DNA from: Hyaloscypha bicolor E
Taxonomy: Eukaryota; Ascomycota; Leotiomycetes; Helotiales; Hyaloscyphaceae
Direction of reading: 5' to 3'
Assembly (NCBI RefSeq): GCF_002865645.1
Contig: NW_020194684.1
Span: 4,069,952-4,133,951, forward strand
DNA length: 64,000 nt
Shown here one piece after another: positions 10,090-21,596 of this stretch. The notes beneath the pieces are model-generated. The model had not been told where the DNA came from and did not search any database. It worked only from the letters and a program-made list of their open reading frames with translations. The number at the start of each line of letters is the position of its first letter. Position 1 is the first letter of the stretch. A program made the position numbers and the translations under genes.

Positions 10090-13000
10090 TGACCAGAAAG
10101 GATGGAGCTGTCCGCAACAGCTCTGCGACGAGCTCGAGCACGGACAGCTGGAAGTCTACCGATACCATCAAACCAGGCTCGCTCTTTCGCGGCCCATCGC
10201 GCCGCGGAGCCCCAATGAGCGTCAAGACGGATGGCAGAAACAAGTGAGCTGTTCCTTCCCAGATCCGTGTCTTGGACGAGATCCAAGCAGCTGGAGAGAT
10301 CGAAGCCGTGAACATGTTCTTGGCTAACGGGTGCTTGCATTTGCGCCGGTCCTAGGCCTGAGACTGATCCTCAAGTCTCCCCAACTACCGCCGCCCCGCG
10401 CACCGCGATTTCCCCTACTTCGATATCTCCTAATGTATCCCCCCGGGATCATAGGATGAGCGATTTTGGTAACTACCGACGCGATCTTGCAGTACTGGAA
10501 ACTTCCGGAGGACGAATACCACAGATTCAGCACAACCCCCCAACTGCGTTGGGCTCGCCGAACCAAATCACCCCTTGGATGTCAAGCAACGGGTCAATCC
10601 CGACTCCCTCGAGTACTTTTGGCACGAGTTTTTACAATGATTCGAGCGACAACTTATCGCAGGCCTCCCAATTGTCCCCAGGCTTTCGGCCGGGAACTGG
10701 GTTGACGGGGAACACTAATAACACCAATGCAAGCGACTCACCGGCCGATGCGTATTTTGGGGATGAAAGGCGGCCTTCAGTTGCCAGTGTGACAACTGCA
10801 AGTAGTCAGGGTTCGAAGTCGAGTGTGAGTCGAACAGGCATACACAAGAAGCTGCACACTTTCTTTGGGGAGGACTTTCCCGGGAAAGATGGGTCTGATA
10901 CGAGCCTTCCTTCGCACGGCAAGGACGTTCGATCGCACTCCTTCGCCCGAAGCCATCGAGACCGGAATCATTCAAGTACCACCGATCACACTCAAAGAGA
11001 CGCTTCGCCAGCAGGCTCTCGACCACGAACTCCAGTTCCCTCCAGTGACGTAGTTCCATTTTTATATCAAGACTCACAGGTTCGTAAATATCCAGTAGTC
11101 GGGATGGCGCCTCTGGCATGCAATTCTTCCCCCACCAACATTCACCATGAGTGATTGTGGCAGCAATCCATGCCAACTTCCGCATATCCGGCATTTACTA
11201 ACTTGTATGATATAGGATATTTCCAAGTACGGCGAGGCACCTGTCCGGCAAAATCTCTCAGGCCCGGACAAAGATCGGTATACAGAGAATTCCCAAAACC
11301 CTCCCAAGACCTCTTCTTCTGGACGCTCTGGGCATTCCCATGTTCATCTACCAGGGCACCACCATCGACACAACAAGAGCTCCGACGATACTAGAGCTCT
11401 AAGGCCGTCAGTAAGCAGGGAGGACTCGGGACTCAGTGCAAGACAGAAGGATCGTGCCCCCACGTCTATGGGAACAGCGCTGGCAAATTCATCCAATACT
11501 AGTCTATCGAAGAGGTCAAAGAGTCCCACCCCCAGTGGATTGAGCAATTGGAGTCAGGTCACCGCCATGGGGAAGAACAATGATGGATCTACTTCTCCAA
11601 CTGAGGGTCATAGGAAAGGAGGGATTCTCGGGCGCTTCAGAAAGCACAAGGAGAAGGAGACTCCATATCGATTGAAAGAACCACCGGGAGCCAGTACATC
11701 TGTTCGCTCGTTTAAATCTCCAGCGACCAGGTCAGAGAATGGCAAAGGACCGGTCTCTCCCGAATTTGGTCAATGGAGCCGCGAGGGGAGTGTTACGGGA
11801 TCAGAAGTCAATCTTCCGAAAGCCGTCTCTGGCGCAAATAGGCAAGGAACTTTTACCAAGCTGCCATTTGGCAGGAAAGGGAGAGGGAAGACCACTGAGG
11901 AAGTAGAACCATATTACGAACCGCACGAGAGACACAACGGTTCCCCTGGAGCGGTTTACAATCTCGACACGAATTTATCGAACATGGAAGGGATCTTAGC
12001 AAAGCCCGCGCCGCTGACCCCGCTTGACAACAGTATTTTCATTGGGAATGTGGAGGATGAGGCGAAGATAGAGGCTGAGAGCGCAGTAGGCGGTCAAGAC
12101 TGGAATCCTCCTGATAGTTGGGCGGTTAAGAGGGTCAATGATGATAATATGTCTCGACTGCCTGAAATCGACGAAGTAGGAGTTCCACCAAAGGCCGATG
12201 AGAAGTCTAACCCATATTGCATTCGCATATTCAGGATCGATGGAACGTTCGCTACTCTGTCAACTCCACTCAACGCTACTGTAACGGAGATCATGAGTCA
12301 ACTAGGGAAGAAGACCTACATGACGGACAGTCTCGAAAATTACCAGATTGTCATGAAAAAGCACGACCTACAGCGGATTCTTGGAGCTGGCGAGCGTCCG
12401 GTAGTGATTCAGAGGCGTCTACTCGAGCAGGCAGGATACGAAGAACGGGATAGAATTGAAGATGTTGGCAGGGAAGACAACAGCTACCTCTGTCGATTCT
12501 CTTTTGTCCCGGCTCGAGAAAGTGGCTATGCGAGTGTCACTAATGACTTGGGTGCACACCGAGTGCAAAAGTACAGTCACGTCGACCTATCTGGACGAAA
12601 TCTCGTCACTATCCCGATTGCTCTCTACTCGAAGGCATCTGAAATCATATCTCTCAACCTGTCCCGAAACCTATCTCTGGATCTACCCAAAGACTTCATC
12701 CAATCGTGTCAGAACTTACGCGACATCAAGTTCATTAATAATGAGGCATGGAAGCTGCCTCCCAGCCTGTCCAAAGCCAGTCGCCTCACAATACTCGACG
12801 TATCCAATAACAGGTTGGAGCAACTTGAACATGCAGAGTTGTCAAGATTGCAGGGCTTGATCAGTCTCAAGCTTGCCAATAATCGGTTGAGAAGTCTTCC
12901 TGCCTATTTTGGTGGATTCAAGTCCATGAGAACGTTGAATGTGTCTTCGAATTTCTTGGATTCCTTCCCTACCTTCCTCTGTGGCCTTGAGGGACTCGTC

Positions 13001-16000
13001 GACATTGATATGAGCTTCAACGGTATCGCAACACTACCAGACCAAATTGGCCAATTAAGGAATCTCGAGCGTTTTGTCATTACAAACAATCGGCTTACAG
13101 GTTCCTTGCCAGTGAATTTTGGACAGCTTTTGAACCTCAAAGAGGTCGATATTCGATACAACGCTCTATCCAGTATCGATGTCATCGCCAAATTGCCAAA
13201 AGTTGAGCAAATATCCGCGGATCACAATTCCGTCTCTGTTTGCGAATCGGAGTTCACCAAGATCCGAGTATTGCGCCTCAACTCAAATCCAGTCACCAAA
13301 TTTGAAATCAAAAACTCCGTCCCAACTCTCACAACCTTGATCTTATCCAATGCCAAGCTTGCACATATCCCTGATGCAGTATTTGACAAGATGCCAAATC
13401 TTGTCAAACTTGTGCTGGATATCAACCACTTCGTCTCTTTGCCTAGCCATGTAGGCAAGTTACGAAAACTGGAGCATTTCAGCATTGCTAGGAATGCATT
13501 GAGCACTCTGCCACCGGAAATCGGATGTCTTACGGAGCTGCGTTTCTTGGACATAAGACAGAATAACTTGAAGAAGCTGCCCATGGAAATATGGTGGGCA
13601 AATAAGCTTGAGACGTTGAACATCTCGTCAAACGTGCTTGACAACTTCCCTAAGCCAGCTTCACGAGCACCACAAGTGCCCGGAGATGTTGCCCCGCTGA
13701 CAGGACAGTTGAATGGATCGCCTGGGCAAAATTCGAATAATTCGAGCTTTGAAGAATTAGGTCCTCTGGAAGCCTTCGGGCAAAGGAGACCTAGCCAAGC
13801 ATCAAGCGGTCTTCTCAGTGTTGGTGGTTCTCCAGTGCCAGGATCCGGTGACAGAAAGGGGTCAGTCGTGTCCGTGTATGGGAAAGGAGGCAGGAAAACG
13901 TCGGTGGTATCGAGAAGTGCATCAGAGACCACTGTTGGGACAATGACCCCGCCATCACAAGGTGGAAGAAAAGATTCGGTCATGTCGGCCAGACTGATCA
14001 ACACCTTTGCTGGGTCATTGCGAAATCTCTACCTGGCGGACAATCAGCTCGACGATGATGTTTTCGATGAAATCACTCTCTTGGGCGAGCTCCGAATTTT
14101 GAATCTGTCTTACAACGATCTTAACGACATGCCACAAAGGTCTATCAAGAGCTGGCCGCAGCTTGTTGAGCTCTATTTGTCCGGAAACGAGTTGACATCT
14201 CTCCCAGCTGATGATTTCGAGGAGTTCAGCCTGCTCCAAGTCCTTCATCTCAATGGCAACAAGTTCCAGACTCTTCCTGCCGAACTTGGTAAAGCACACA
14301 GACTAGCCGTACTTGACTGCGGCAGCAACTCCCTTAAGTACAACGTTTCGAACTGGCCATATGACTGGAATTGGAACTGGAACACCAACTTGAAATATCT
14401 GAATCTCTCAGGGAACAAGCGTCTTGAGATCAAGCCGTCGTTGCCAGGAGGCGCTAGCAGTCGGGATGGCCGTGATCTCACCGATTTCAGTGCCTTGCAA
14501 CATATGCGTATCCTGGGCCTGATGGATGTGACCTTGACGATTCCAACAATCCCAGACCAGACTGAGGATCGAAGGGTGCGAACTTCTGGCTCGCTCGCTG
14601 GTCAGCTGGCATACGGAATGGCAGATACTTTGGGGAAGAATGACCATCTGTCTATTATTGATATGGTGGTTCCAAGATTCAATTCTACCGAGACAGAGAC
14701 TCTTCTTGGAATGTTTGACGGACAAGCCTTGTCTAGCGGGGGATCGAAGATTGCAAAGTATCTCCACGAGAATTTTGGCCATATTTTCAGCGAGGAGCTG
14801 AGGAAACTGAACTCCAGTCTCAGCGAGACACCAGTTGATGCGCTTCGGCGAGCTTTTCTGTCTCTCAACAAGGATCTAGCCACAGCCGCGACACATCACA
14901 CAGAAGAGAGATCACTTCTATCCCATAGAGGGTCAGCAGCACCTGCAGTTCTCAGCCAAGCAGATTTGCACTCCGGTGGTGTTGCAACGGTTATGTTTTT
15001 GCAGCAATCAGAACTTTATGTTGCAAACGTTGGCGATGCACAGGCAATGCTCATTCATTCCGAAGGCGGTCACCGCATCCTAACAAGAAAGCACGATCCC
15101 GCTGAACCAAACGAGAGACAACGCATTCGGGATGCAGGTGGTTGGGTTTCTCGACAAGGAAAGTTGAATGACATCTTAGAAGTCTCTCGAGCCTTCGGTT
15201 ATGTTCAGATCACGCCCGCTGTGCAGGCTGCGCCGCATATTACGCAGATCACCATCAAAGAACAGGACGAGATGATTTTAATTGCCTCGCGAGAACTTTG
15301 GGAATACCTGTCTCCTGAACTTGTTGTTGATGTTGCGAGATACGAACGTGGTGATCTCATGAGAGCCGCTCAGCGTTTGCGAGATTTAGCTATGGCGTTC
15401 GGGGCAACGAACAAGCTTATGGTGATGATGATCGGTGTTAGCGATCTAAAGAAGAGGGCACAAATTCGGCCACATCGTGTTCAAAGCTTATCATTGGCTT
15501 CACAACTCGTCGACGATGGATATACCCCGAATACCAAGAAGCCTAAGAGAAAGGGTGAAACAGTCCAGGATTCCATGCTTCGTCGACTCCAAGCCGAAGT
15601 GCAAGCTCCGATTGGCGATGTCAGCATTGTCTTTACTGATATCAAGAGCTCGACCCTTCTCTGGGAAACTTATCCTAGTGCTATGCAATCTGCCATCAAA
15701 CTCCACAACGAGGTCATGCGACGACAACTTCGAATCATTGGAGGTTACGAAGTCAAGACTGAAGGAGATGCATTCATGGTCTCATTCCCGACTGCAACAT
15801 CTGCACTTCTTTGGTGCTTTGCCGTACAGCAACAACTTTTAGAGGTCCAATGGCCGTCTGAGATTCTTTCTAGCGTGCTCGGTCAGGAGATTTACGATAA
15901 TGATCAGACCCTGATATTCAAGGGCTTGAGTGTACGAATGGGCATACATTGGGGTCGGCCTGTGTGCGAGAATGATCCTGTTACCAGGCGGATGGACTAC

Positions 16001-16929
16001 TTTGGACCAATGGTCAACCGTGCCTCCAGAATTTCAGGAGTTGCGGATGGTGGCCAAGTCACTGTTTCAGCCGATTTTATTTCCGAAATCCAGCGTTGCC
16101 TCGAGACTTACAGCGAGAGTGATCGATCTGGTTCGACAGGTTCCGAAGAGGCTTTCGACAATGATCTCGTCACCCAGGCTATCCGTCGTGAGCTCCGTTC
16201 TCTCAGTAGTCAAGGTTTCGAGGTCAAAGATATGGGGGAGCGGAAATTGAAGGGTCTCGAAAATCCGGAGTACATTTACCTGATGTATCCACACACTCTG
16301 TCCGGCCGTATCCACTATCAACAACGACTGGCCGAAGGAGACAAGCTTGTCATGGTCGAAGAACCTGCTACATTGTCGCAGCAATCAACATTGAGCATCG
16401 ACACTGAGTGCGTTTGGGCGTTATGGAGCGTAAGTCTGAGATTGGAGATGCTGTGCTCGAGCTTGGAAGTGAACAAGGGACAGGGGGTCGCACTGCAACC
16501 TCCTGAGACCGCTATGCTAGAGAAGATGAAGTACAGAGGCGGAGAGGTGACTGATCGATTCCTGGTCAATTTCATGACCCATCAGGTTTCAAGGATTGAG
16601 GTACGCCCTTTTCTCGTGCTATTAAATATTTACTAATTTGATATCAGACATGTATCTCCACCCTCGCAACCCGTCATCTAGCAATCGGTCGCTGCGATCT
16701 CTACGACCTCGACCAGCTCAGGGCACCAATGGACGACGTCCTCAGTGCCCTAGAAGCACAACTGGCAGAACTAAAGAAATACAAGGCTAAATTCGGCGAG
16801 CTTGAGCCTGAAGGTTCAAACAGTACTTCAGTCGCAACAGCAACCGCAAACCTTAGGAAGAAATCAACGAGGACGTCGAGCAGGCAGAGTAGGACGAGTA
16901 AACCCGATACGCCAACGAACGGCGCATGA
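10086..16929 (+). CDS. cyr1: Adenylate cyclase (class III, LRR/RA/PP2C type)
   Basis: Four exons (10086-10243, 10356-11079, 11216-16600, 16648-16929) give 2,182 residues, normal for filamentous ascomycetes. It makes cAMP from ATP at the plasma membrane and is the Ras/G-alpha-controlled entry to PKA signalling. Order of domains: a long disordered Ser-rich N-terminus with the motif LHTFFGEDFPG; a Ras-association domain around 620-710 (NPYCIRIFRIDGTFATLST); about twenty leucine-rich repeats from 750 to 1370, split by a Ser/Gly-rich insert; a PP2C-like domain at 1420-1700; and the catalytic domain from about 1760 (VSIVFTDIKSSTLLWETYPS, with the metal-binding Asp, and GYEVKTEGDAFMVSF) to 1980; then the conserved C-terminal tail. 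The start follows the family sequence NSSATSSSTDSWKSTDTIKP; ATG 10089 is an alternative. Confidence 0.95.
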
Positions 16930-17339
16930 TATCACTGATAGGGAACTTTCTTTTTGGGTGACAGCATGGCGTTTGGGATTCTCAGGATGAGAAGGATGGA
17001 TTGGGTTGGGTTGGGATGGCTGTATTGATGATGACCACTGTCGCATTGGATATCTTTTCTTGTCGCTTTATTGGTCGTACAAAATGGGACACATTAGGTT
17101 TGGGAATTAGGTATGGAAGGGAAGGGACTTTTGCTATGATGACTGTATGGACTGGACTACCACGCTTCGAATGCTTAGTGTTGAATGCAATGGAGGAGGG
17201 GTTTTTGCATGCGGTTAGGAGGTGGCTAGCTTATGATTTTATGATTGAGGAAGTGGTGCATACTTGTTACGATGGAAGAGAGTGAGGGGTGTGTATATAG
17301 TTTATCTAAGAATGGTGTGTGGGCACACAATGAGGAGTG
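16930..17339. other. 3' flank of adenylate cyclase, no gene seen
   Basis: Short frames only. Probably the 3' untranslated region of the cyclase and the downstream end of the convergent small ORF. Confidence 0.4.
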
Positions 17340-17540
17340 TTAGTCCTCTTCCCATCCATATACCCAAAGCCATAGCAGGCGAGCCCTGTGTGTTCCTCTC
17401 CCCGACGTCGTCTCAGTTCCCTCAGCCTCGTCCTCAGCTGCTTTCTGCTCCGCTTCCCTCTCGCCCGATTCCTCCTCCACCATCTGTTCCTCGAGCATCT
17501 CCTCGTAGATCTCCTCGAAGTGGTCGTCGAAGTAGTTCAT
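17340..17540 (-). CDS. Small acidic hypothetical protein
   Basis: A 66-codon frame starts at ATG 17540 and reads MNYFDDHFEEIYEEMLEEQM, followed by a Glu-rich stretch and an aromatic end, WLWVYGWEED. The strongly biased acidic and aromatic composition looks protein-like and the ATG sits in a favourable CAACC context. I do not recognise a family. It could be one exon of a longer gene, or chance. Confidence 0.35.
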   Translation of the reverse strand: MNYFDDHFEEIYEEMLEEQMVEEESGEREAEQKAAEDEAEGTETTSGRGTHRARLLWLWVYGWEED

Positions 17541-17914
17541 GGTTGGAGTTGGGTGCCTGCCTTTCGTTTGGGGAGGATGAGGTTAGAATTGCGCTATTAG
17601 GAATGGAAATGAGACGATGAGGCACATGCTGCGAAGCTCGATGTTTGTTTCCAGCATTTCGATGATAATTTTTTGGCTGTGCTGAGATGAATAGAGGTCG
17701 GATTCATACAGATGAGGTACGGGTTGAAAGAGGGTGTGAGCACAGACAGATGACAACGTCGCCAATACTTGCTTGTTGAAGTTTCCATCAGATCATGCCC
17801 CTTTTGATAACTTGACCGACAGGACCTAGGTTATCTTAAGCCAAGCATACAAGTAAAGGCACCTTTATTCATTTTCACTTATATTACACCCCCTCTCGAT
17901 TCCTTCCCTCCCTC
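17541..17914. other. Intergenic, no gene seen
   Basis: Short overlapping minus-strand frames without recognisable content. Confidence 0.35.
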
Positions 17915-18843
17915 TCACACAGCAGCAAACTTAACATGGAAAACCTCTGCACCTCTATTATTCCCCCTCAAAAGCCCAATATTCTCCTTAAAAAGCTCTG
18001 TCTCGCGGAACGCCAAATGCTTCTCTTTACTCTCCCAGCCCAGGAATCCCACAACCGCCTTTCCCGTCTCCCCCTCGCCCTTCCCCTCAAGAATCTCAGC
18101 ATGCTTCACAACTCCCTCTTCAACACCCTCTCCATAACTCCCACCATAGTACCCGTCAATCTTCCCCGCTTTTCTGTCCCCTTCAAGAATTGATACGAAT
18201 TGCGACATGTTGCCGAGGAACGAGGCGTCCGGGGAATAGAAGGCGCAGAATTCTATCACGGGTGCCTATACCATCCATCAGTACAGAAATTTCCTTTCCT
18301 GAATTCTAATTCTTGAGAGGGAGAGAGGGTAACAGCTGGCAGCCTCCCCAAGATAAATAAAGGGACATGGGGCTCTCATCACAGACCCTGCTTGGCAAAC
18401 AGAAAGAACAATGCGGCATAAACGGAGCTAAACTCACCTCTGACAGAATCGTAGGCGGAAACGGGGTAGGCGTGATGTGGAAAAGATGGACGCCTTCCAT
18501 TATCAAGCCCAATGTCTTCTTAAACGGGCCGTATGAGGGGTTGTCCATGAATTTCTGGTGGCTTCCTACGCCATCCCAATCTACCTCTCTCATCAGTACT
18601 GCTCTACTCTCAAACGCACTTTCGGCACTGCTTGAAAGGGAAGGGACGGAGGGAGGAAATACCAATCAAAAGCATAAGCAAACTCTCATTCTCAATACTC
18701 ACACCCCAGTGCAGCCGCTGATATCCATCCTGCGCCTGAATCGTTTTGATCGTATCCGCCCATGCTTTTGCTCCGTCGCTCGACCCCGTAAGCTGAATGC
18801 CGGGTTTTAATGATATGTACGCGATTTCTGTTACGGGTGCCAT
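17915..18843 (-). CDS. ABM-like dimeric alpha/beta-barrel protein
   Basis: Three exons (18843-18663, 18580-18438, 18265-17915) give 224 residues, with introns of 82 and 172 bases joined in phase. The first half reads IAYISLKPGIQL ... YQRLHWGVSIENESLLMLLI then DWDGVGSHQKFM, the arrangement of an antibiotic-biosynthesis-monooxygenase-type (ferredoxin-like, dimeric alpha/beta barrel) domain. The second half, from APVIEFCAFYSP, looks like a second copy of the fold. Such proteins in fungi are small, cytosolic and mostly uncharacterised; some bind haem or act in polyketide pathways. No catalytic assignment is made. The intron 1 join was chosen because it restores LLIDWDGV. Confidence 0.75.
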
Positions 18844-19679
18844 GATTGCGAATTTGTGAGCGCAAGTTGAGAGGGGACAGGTGAGCAAGGAGTTGGGGCG
18901 AGGTGAGGTTGTGAGGCGTGAAGGAAGAGTTTTGAGAAGGTGGTGGGGTCATGGTGGGGTATTTATATCGGCTCGGAGATAAAGGCACGAAGTGTAGCAC
19001 AAACCTCACGTCATTGTAAGGAGATAGGGAAGTTAGCACAGTATGCTTTAGGTCCTTTCATTGATTGGTCAGGTCAGGAAAGGAATCCAAGGCATAAGGC
19101 TTATAACGTCCATCCATGTGTAACGAGAAACCAACCGTGCCGAGAAAATCTTCGGGTACTTCACCTTCTAACTTAAAAAAAATTGAACACACATAGGCGA
19201 TCCCTATATTTTGTGTATTAGCTATGTTCTATAGTCAATTCTAAAAACATTAAGCCCCTTTACCAAGGAAAAAAATTGTACAAGCTTGTCTCAGCTTGAT
19301 TTATAGGATGCCTTCGCTTGAAGCCTATAATATAGTTCCTTCGCTATACCTCCACCGTAGTACTTTTTCACTTTTACTCTCATTTAGAGTATCACCTGAA
19401 TTATATATATGCAACACCATGCCTGAAATCATTTTCAAGCCTTGTGGCGGCTATACTATGCAGATTTATCTAAACTCGCCACGCAGATGAGAACTTTTAC
19501 CGATGTGGCGAACCGTTTTTGGAATAGCGTGCTGAAAGCTACACCCATGACATCTGGGTAATTTCGTAACAAGAAAATCGACACGTGACTCCAATTTACA
19601 GCCCTAATTTTCAGGCAAGTGTCGTGAAGCCTTTTCTGGCTGACGTCCAATTCAAGAGGGCACACAACATTCAGGCTGA
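18844..19679. other. Intergenic, no gene seen
   Basis: AT-richer than the genes around it. A plus-strand frame in 19585-19884 lies in another phase than the membrane-protein exon and looks like a shadow of it. Confidence 0.4.
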
Positions 19680-20581
19680 CACGCCTGTTATCACATTCTC
19701 TTCTACCCTCCGCAAGGAGTTGGACGGATTACTCACGATCATCCTAGCAGACGGCCAATATCGCCGTGTCTGGTCAGCCGTGCTGAAAATCCCCAGCACA
19801 AGATATTCGGGGTCATTGCCGCTTTCCAAGAAAGACATCTTCCAGTCTATGCCTTCCTCTGTCAACTCATTATCGCCGTCGTAACCTTCTACTGCACGAT
19901 TGTAATCCCACACTATGACCCCATCTCCGCGTCAACACCAAGAGCAGTTGCGGTACGAAGTTCGTTCAACGATGCAAATTCGACGATACCACATTGCAAG
20001 ACCGGCGTTCGTGAATCCCTTGGAGGTCTTAATGCTTTGCTGATCGTAAGCTCTTCCCCCATTTCTTCCTTGTTACCCTTTATACTACACCATAGATTAG
20101 AAGAGCATATTTATAGTCGCAAGTACAGAAAATTACACCCCACAGCGTGCTCTGTCCTACCACAGCCTTATTCCTCCTCTCCTTCGTCTCCTTCTGGTTC
20201 GGCATATTCACGTTCAACTTCCTGTATACGGAAGATATCGACTTCGTTGGCGGCTGCTCGTACTTCATTATGGCAGGTCTGATATGCCTCCACTGGTCCC
20301 GCGACTCGCAGAACATGTTAGAAAGCCTGCAGGTTACTCTACTGATACTGATTTGGAGTGCTACTTTACTTCTACCAATCGGGCATTGGCTTTGCAAGAC
20401 GTTTCTGCCCGGGATATACTGGAGATACAGGCAATGGTCGCAGAGAGAGGCGGTTTGGAAGATAATCGATTGTCGAGGAGCGACAGTACATGAAATTGAT
20501 AGCGAATGGGAAGCTGTAGTTAACGAGGAGATACCATTGATGACAGGCGAAGGGAGGACGCAGATACATGGACATACATGA
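19680..20581 (+). CDS. Hypothetical multi-pass membrane protein, 5' end unresolved
   Basis: One frame is open from 19680 to 20045 and contains a hydrophobic helix, VYAFLCQLIIAVVTFYCTIV. A GTAAGC donor at 20046 and a TACAG acceptor ending at 20128 join it in phase to a second exon, 20129-20581, with two or three more helices (ALFLLSFVSFWFGIFTFNF and VTLLILIWSATLLLPIG) and a hydrophilic tail. There is no ATG in the first exon, so an upstream exon must exist or the 5' end is lost. I do not recognise the family. Its neighbour downstream is the HET receptor gene, but nothing links the two functionally. Confidence 0.5.
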
Positions 20582-21596
20582 GTAGCAAGCTGGCGAGGGA
20601 GTGGAAGTCGGAACGTCTTGGGAGACAACAGAAATGAGGGACCTAAACCTCCTCTAAGACGTATACAAAAGAGTTACCCATTGACAGTTGGTACGAGTTG
20701 ATCCATTATTACTTCTATTGCGCCATGCATGCTACCTAGTCTAACTCTATTTCACAGCGATCCAGTGCGTACGCGATTCTGCCATGAGAAATCTAATTGG
20801 AAACGAACAAAGAGCAATACAGTCGCTAACAAATCGGCTTCCCTGTAAACTCGTTGTGAACGTTATGCAATGGTGTCGAAGGAGAAGATGATAATGTCGA
20901 TAACGAGGAGGAAGATCTGCGGCCTAATTAGCGACACGGAGAACGCTACTGTATCTAATATTAGCACGAAGGAGTGATGGCGTCCTTCCATCAGGAGTAG
21001 TCGGCGCCCTGGTCGAGAGGCAGCCAGACGACAGCCTCAACCCCATTCTATACAAACGCAAGGTGCTGACATTAGCGCGAAATGGCGCTGATTTTCACAA
21101 CTCGTTGTAAAGCCACACCCCGTGCGCTAAAACCTTGTTCTGAACTGCCAGAGCCGATGAAATATCCGTTCAACTATATAGATAGATGGTTACCACAATT
21201 CCTCTTTCTATGCTGCTCTGTACAGGAGCTTATTTTAAAGACTCAATATCCTTTCATTGGATCTGGCTCTATACAGTATGGTCGACTACGCCAGGTATGG
21301 AAGATGACGTGGCGACGCAGCCACAGCTGGGCCGCAATACGCCCAACATCCGCCAGAATCAGCCCATCGAGCTGAAAAGTCTCACCCCTCCATTTTCTTC
21401 ACCCTTTTGATCATAATCTCGTCGAAACGATTCTCTGTTCTGGCGATCTTGATCCGAGATTTGCTTTCGAAGTCTTTCCTGCTTTATACATACCTAATCA
21501 TCTCTCGAACGAAGCGCTGTAAACGACGAAATTACATGGGATATACAATCACTCAGAACCCCTCTTCCCGGAGATCTTTCGAATCCGGTCTGGATA
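20582..21596. other. Upstream region of the HET gene, possible membrane-protein fragment
   Basis: The only notable content is a 74-codon plus-strand frame (21186-21410) beginning with a hydrophobic stretch, VTTIPLSMLLCTGAYF, and ending in a polar tail. It may be a decayed exon of a membrane protein. The remainder shows no coding signal. Confidence 0.3.
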
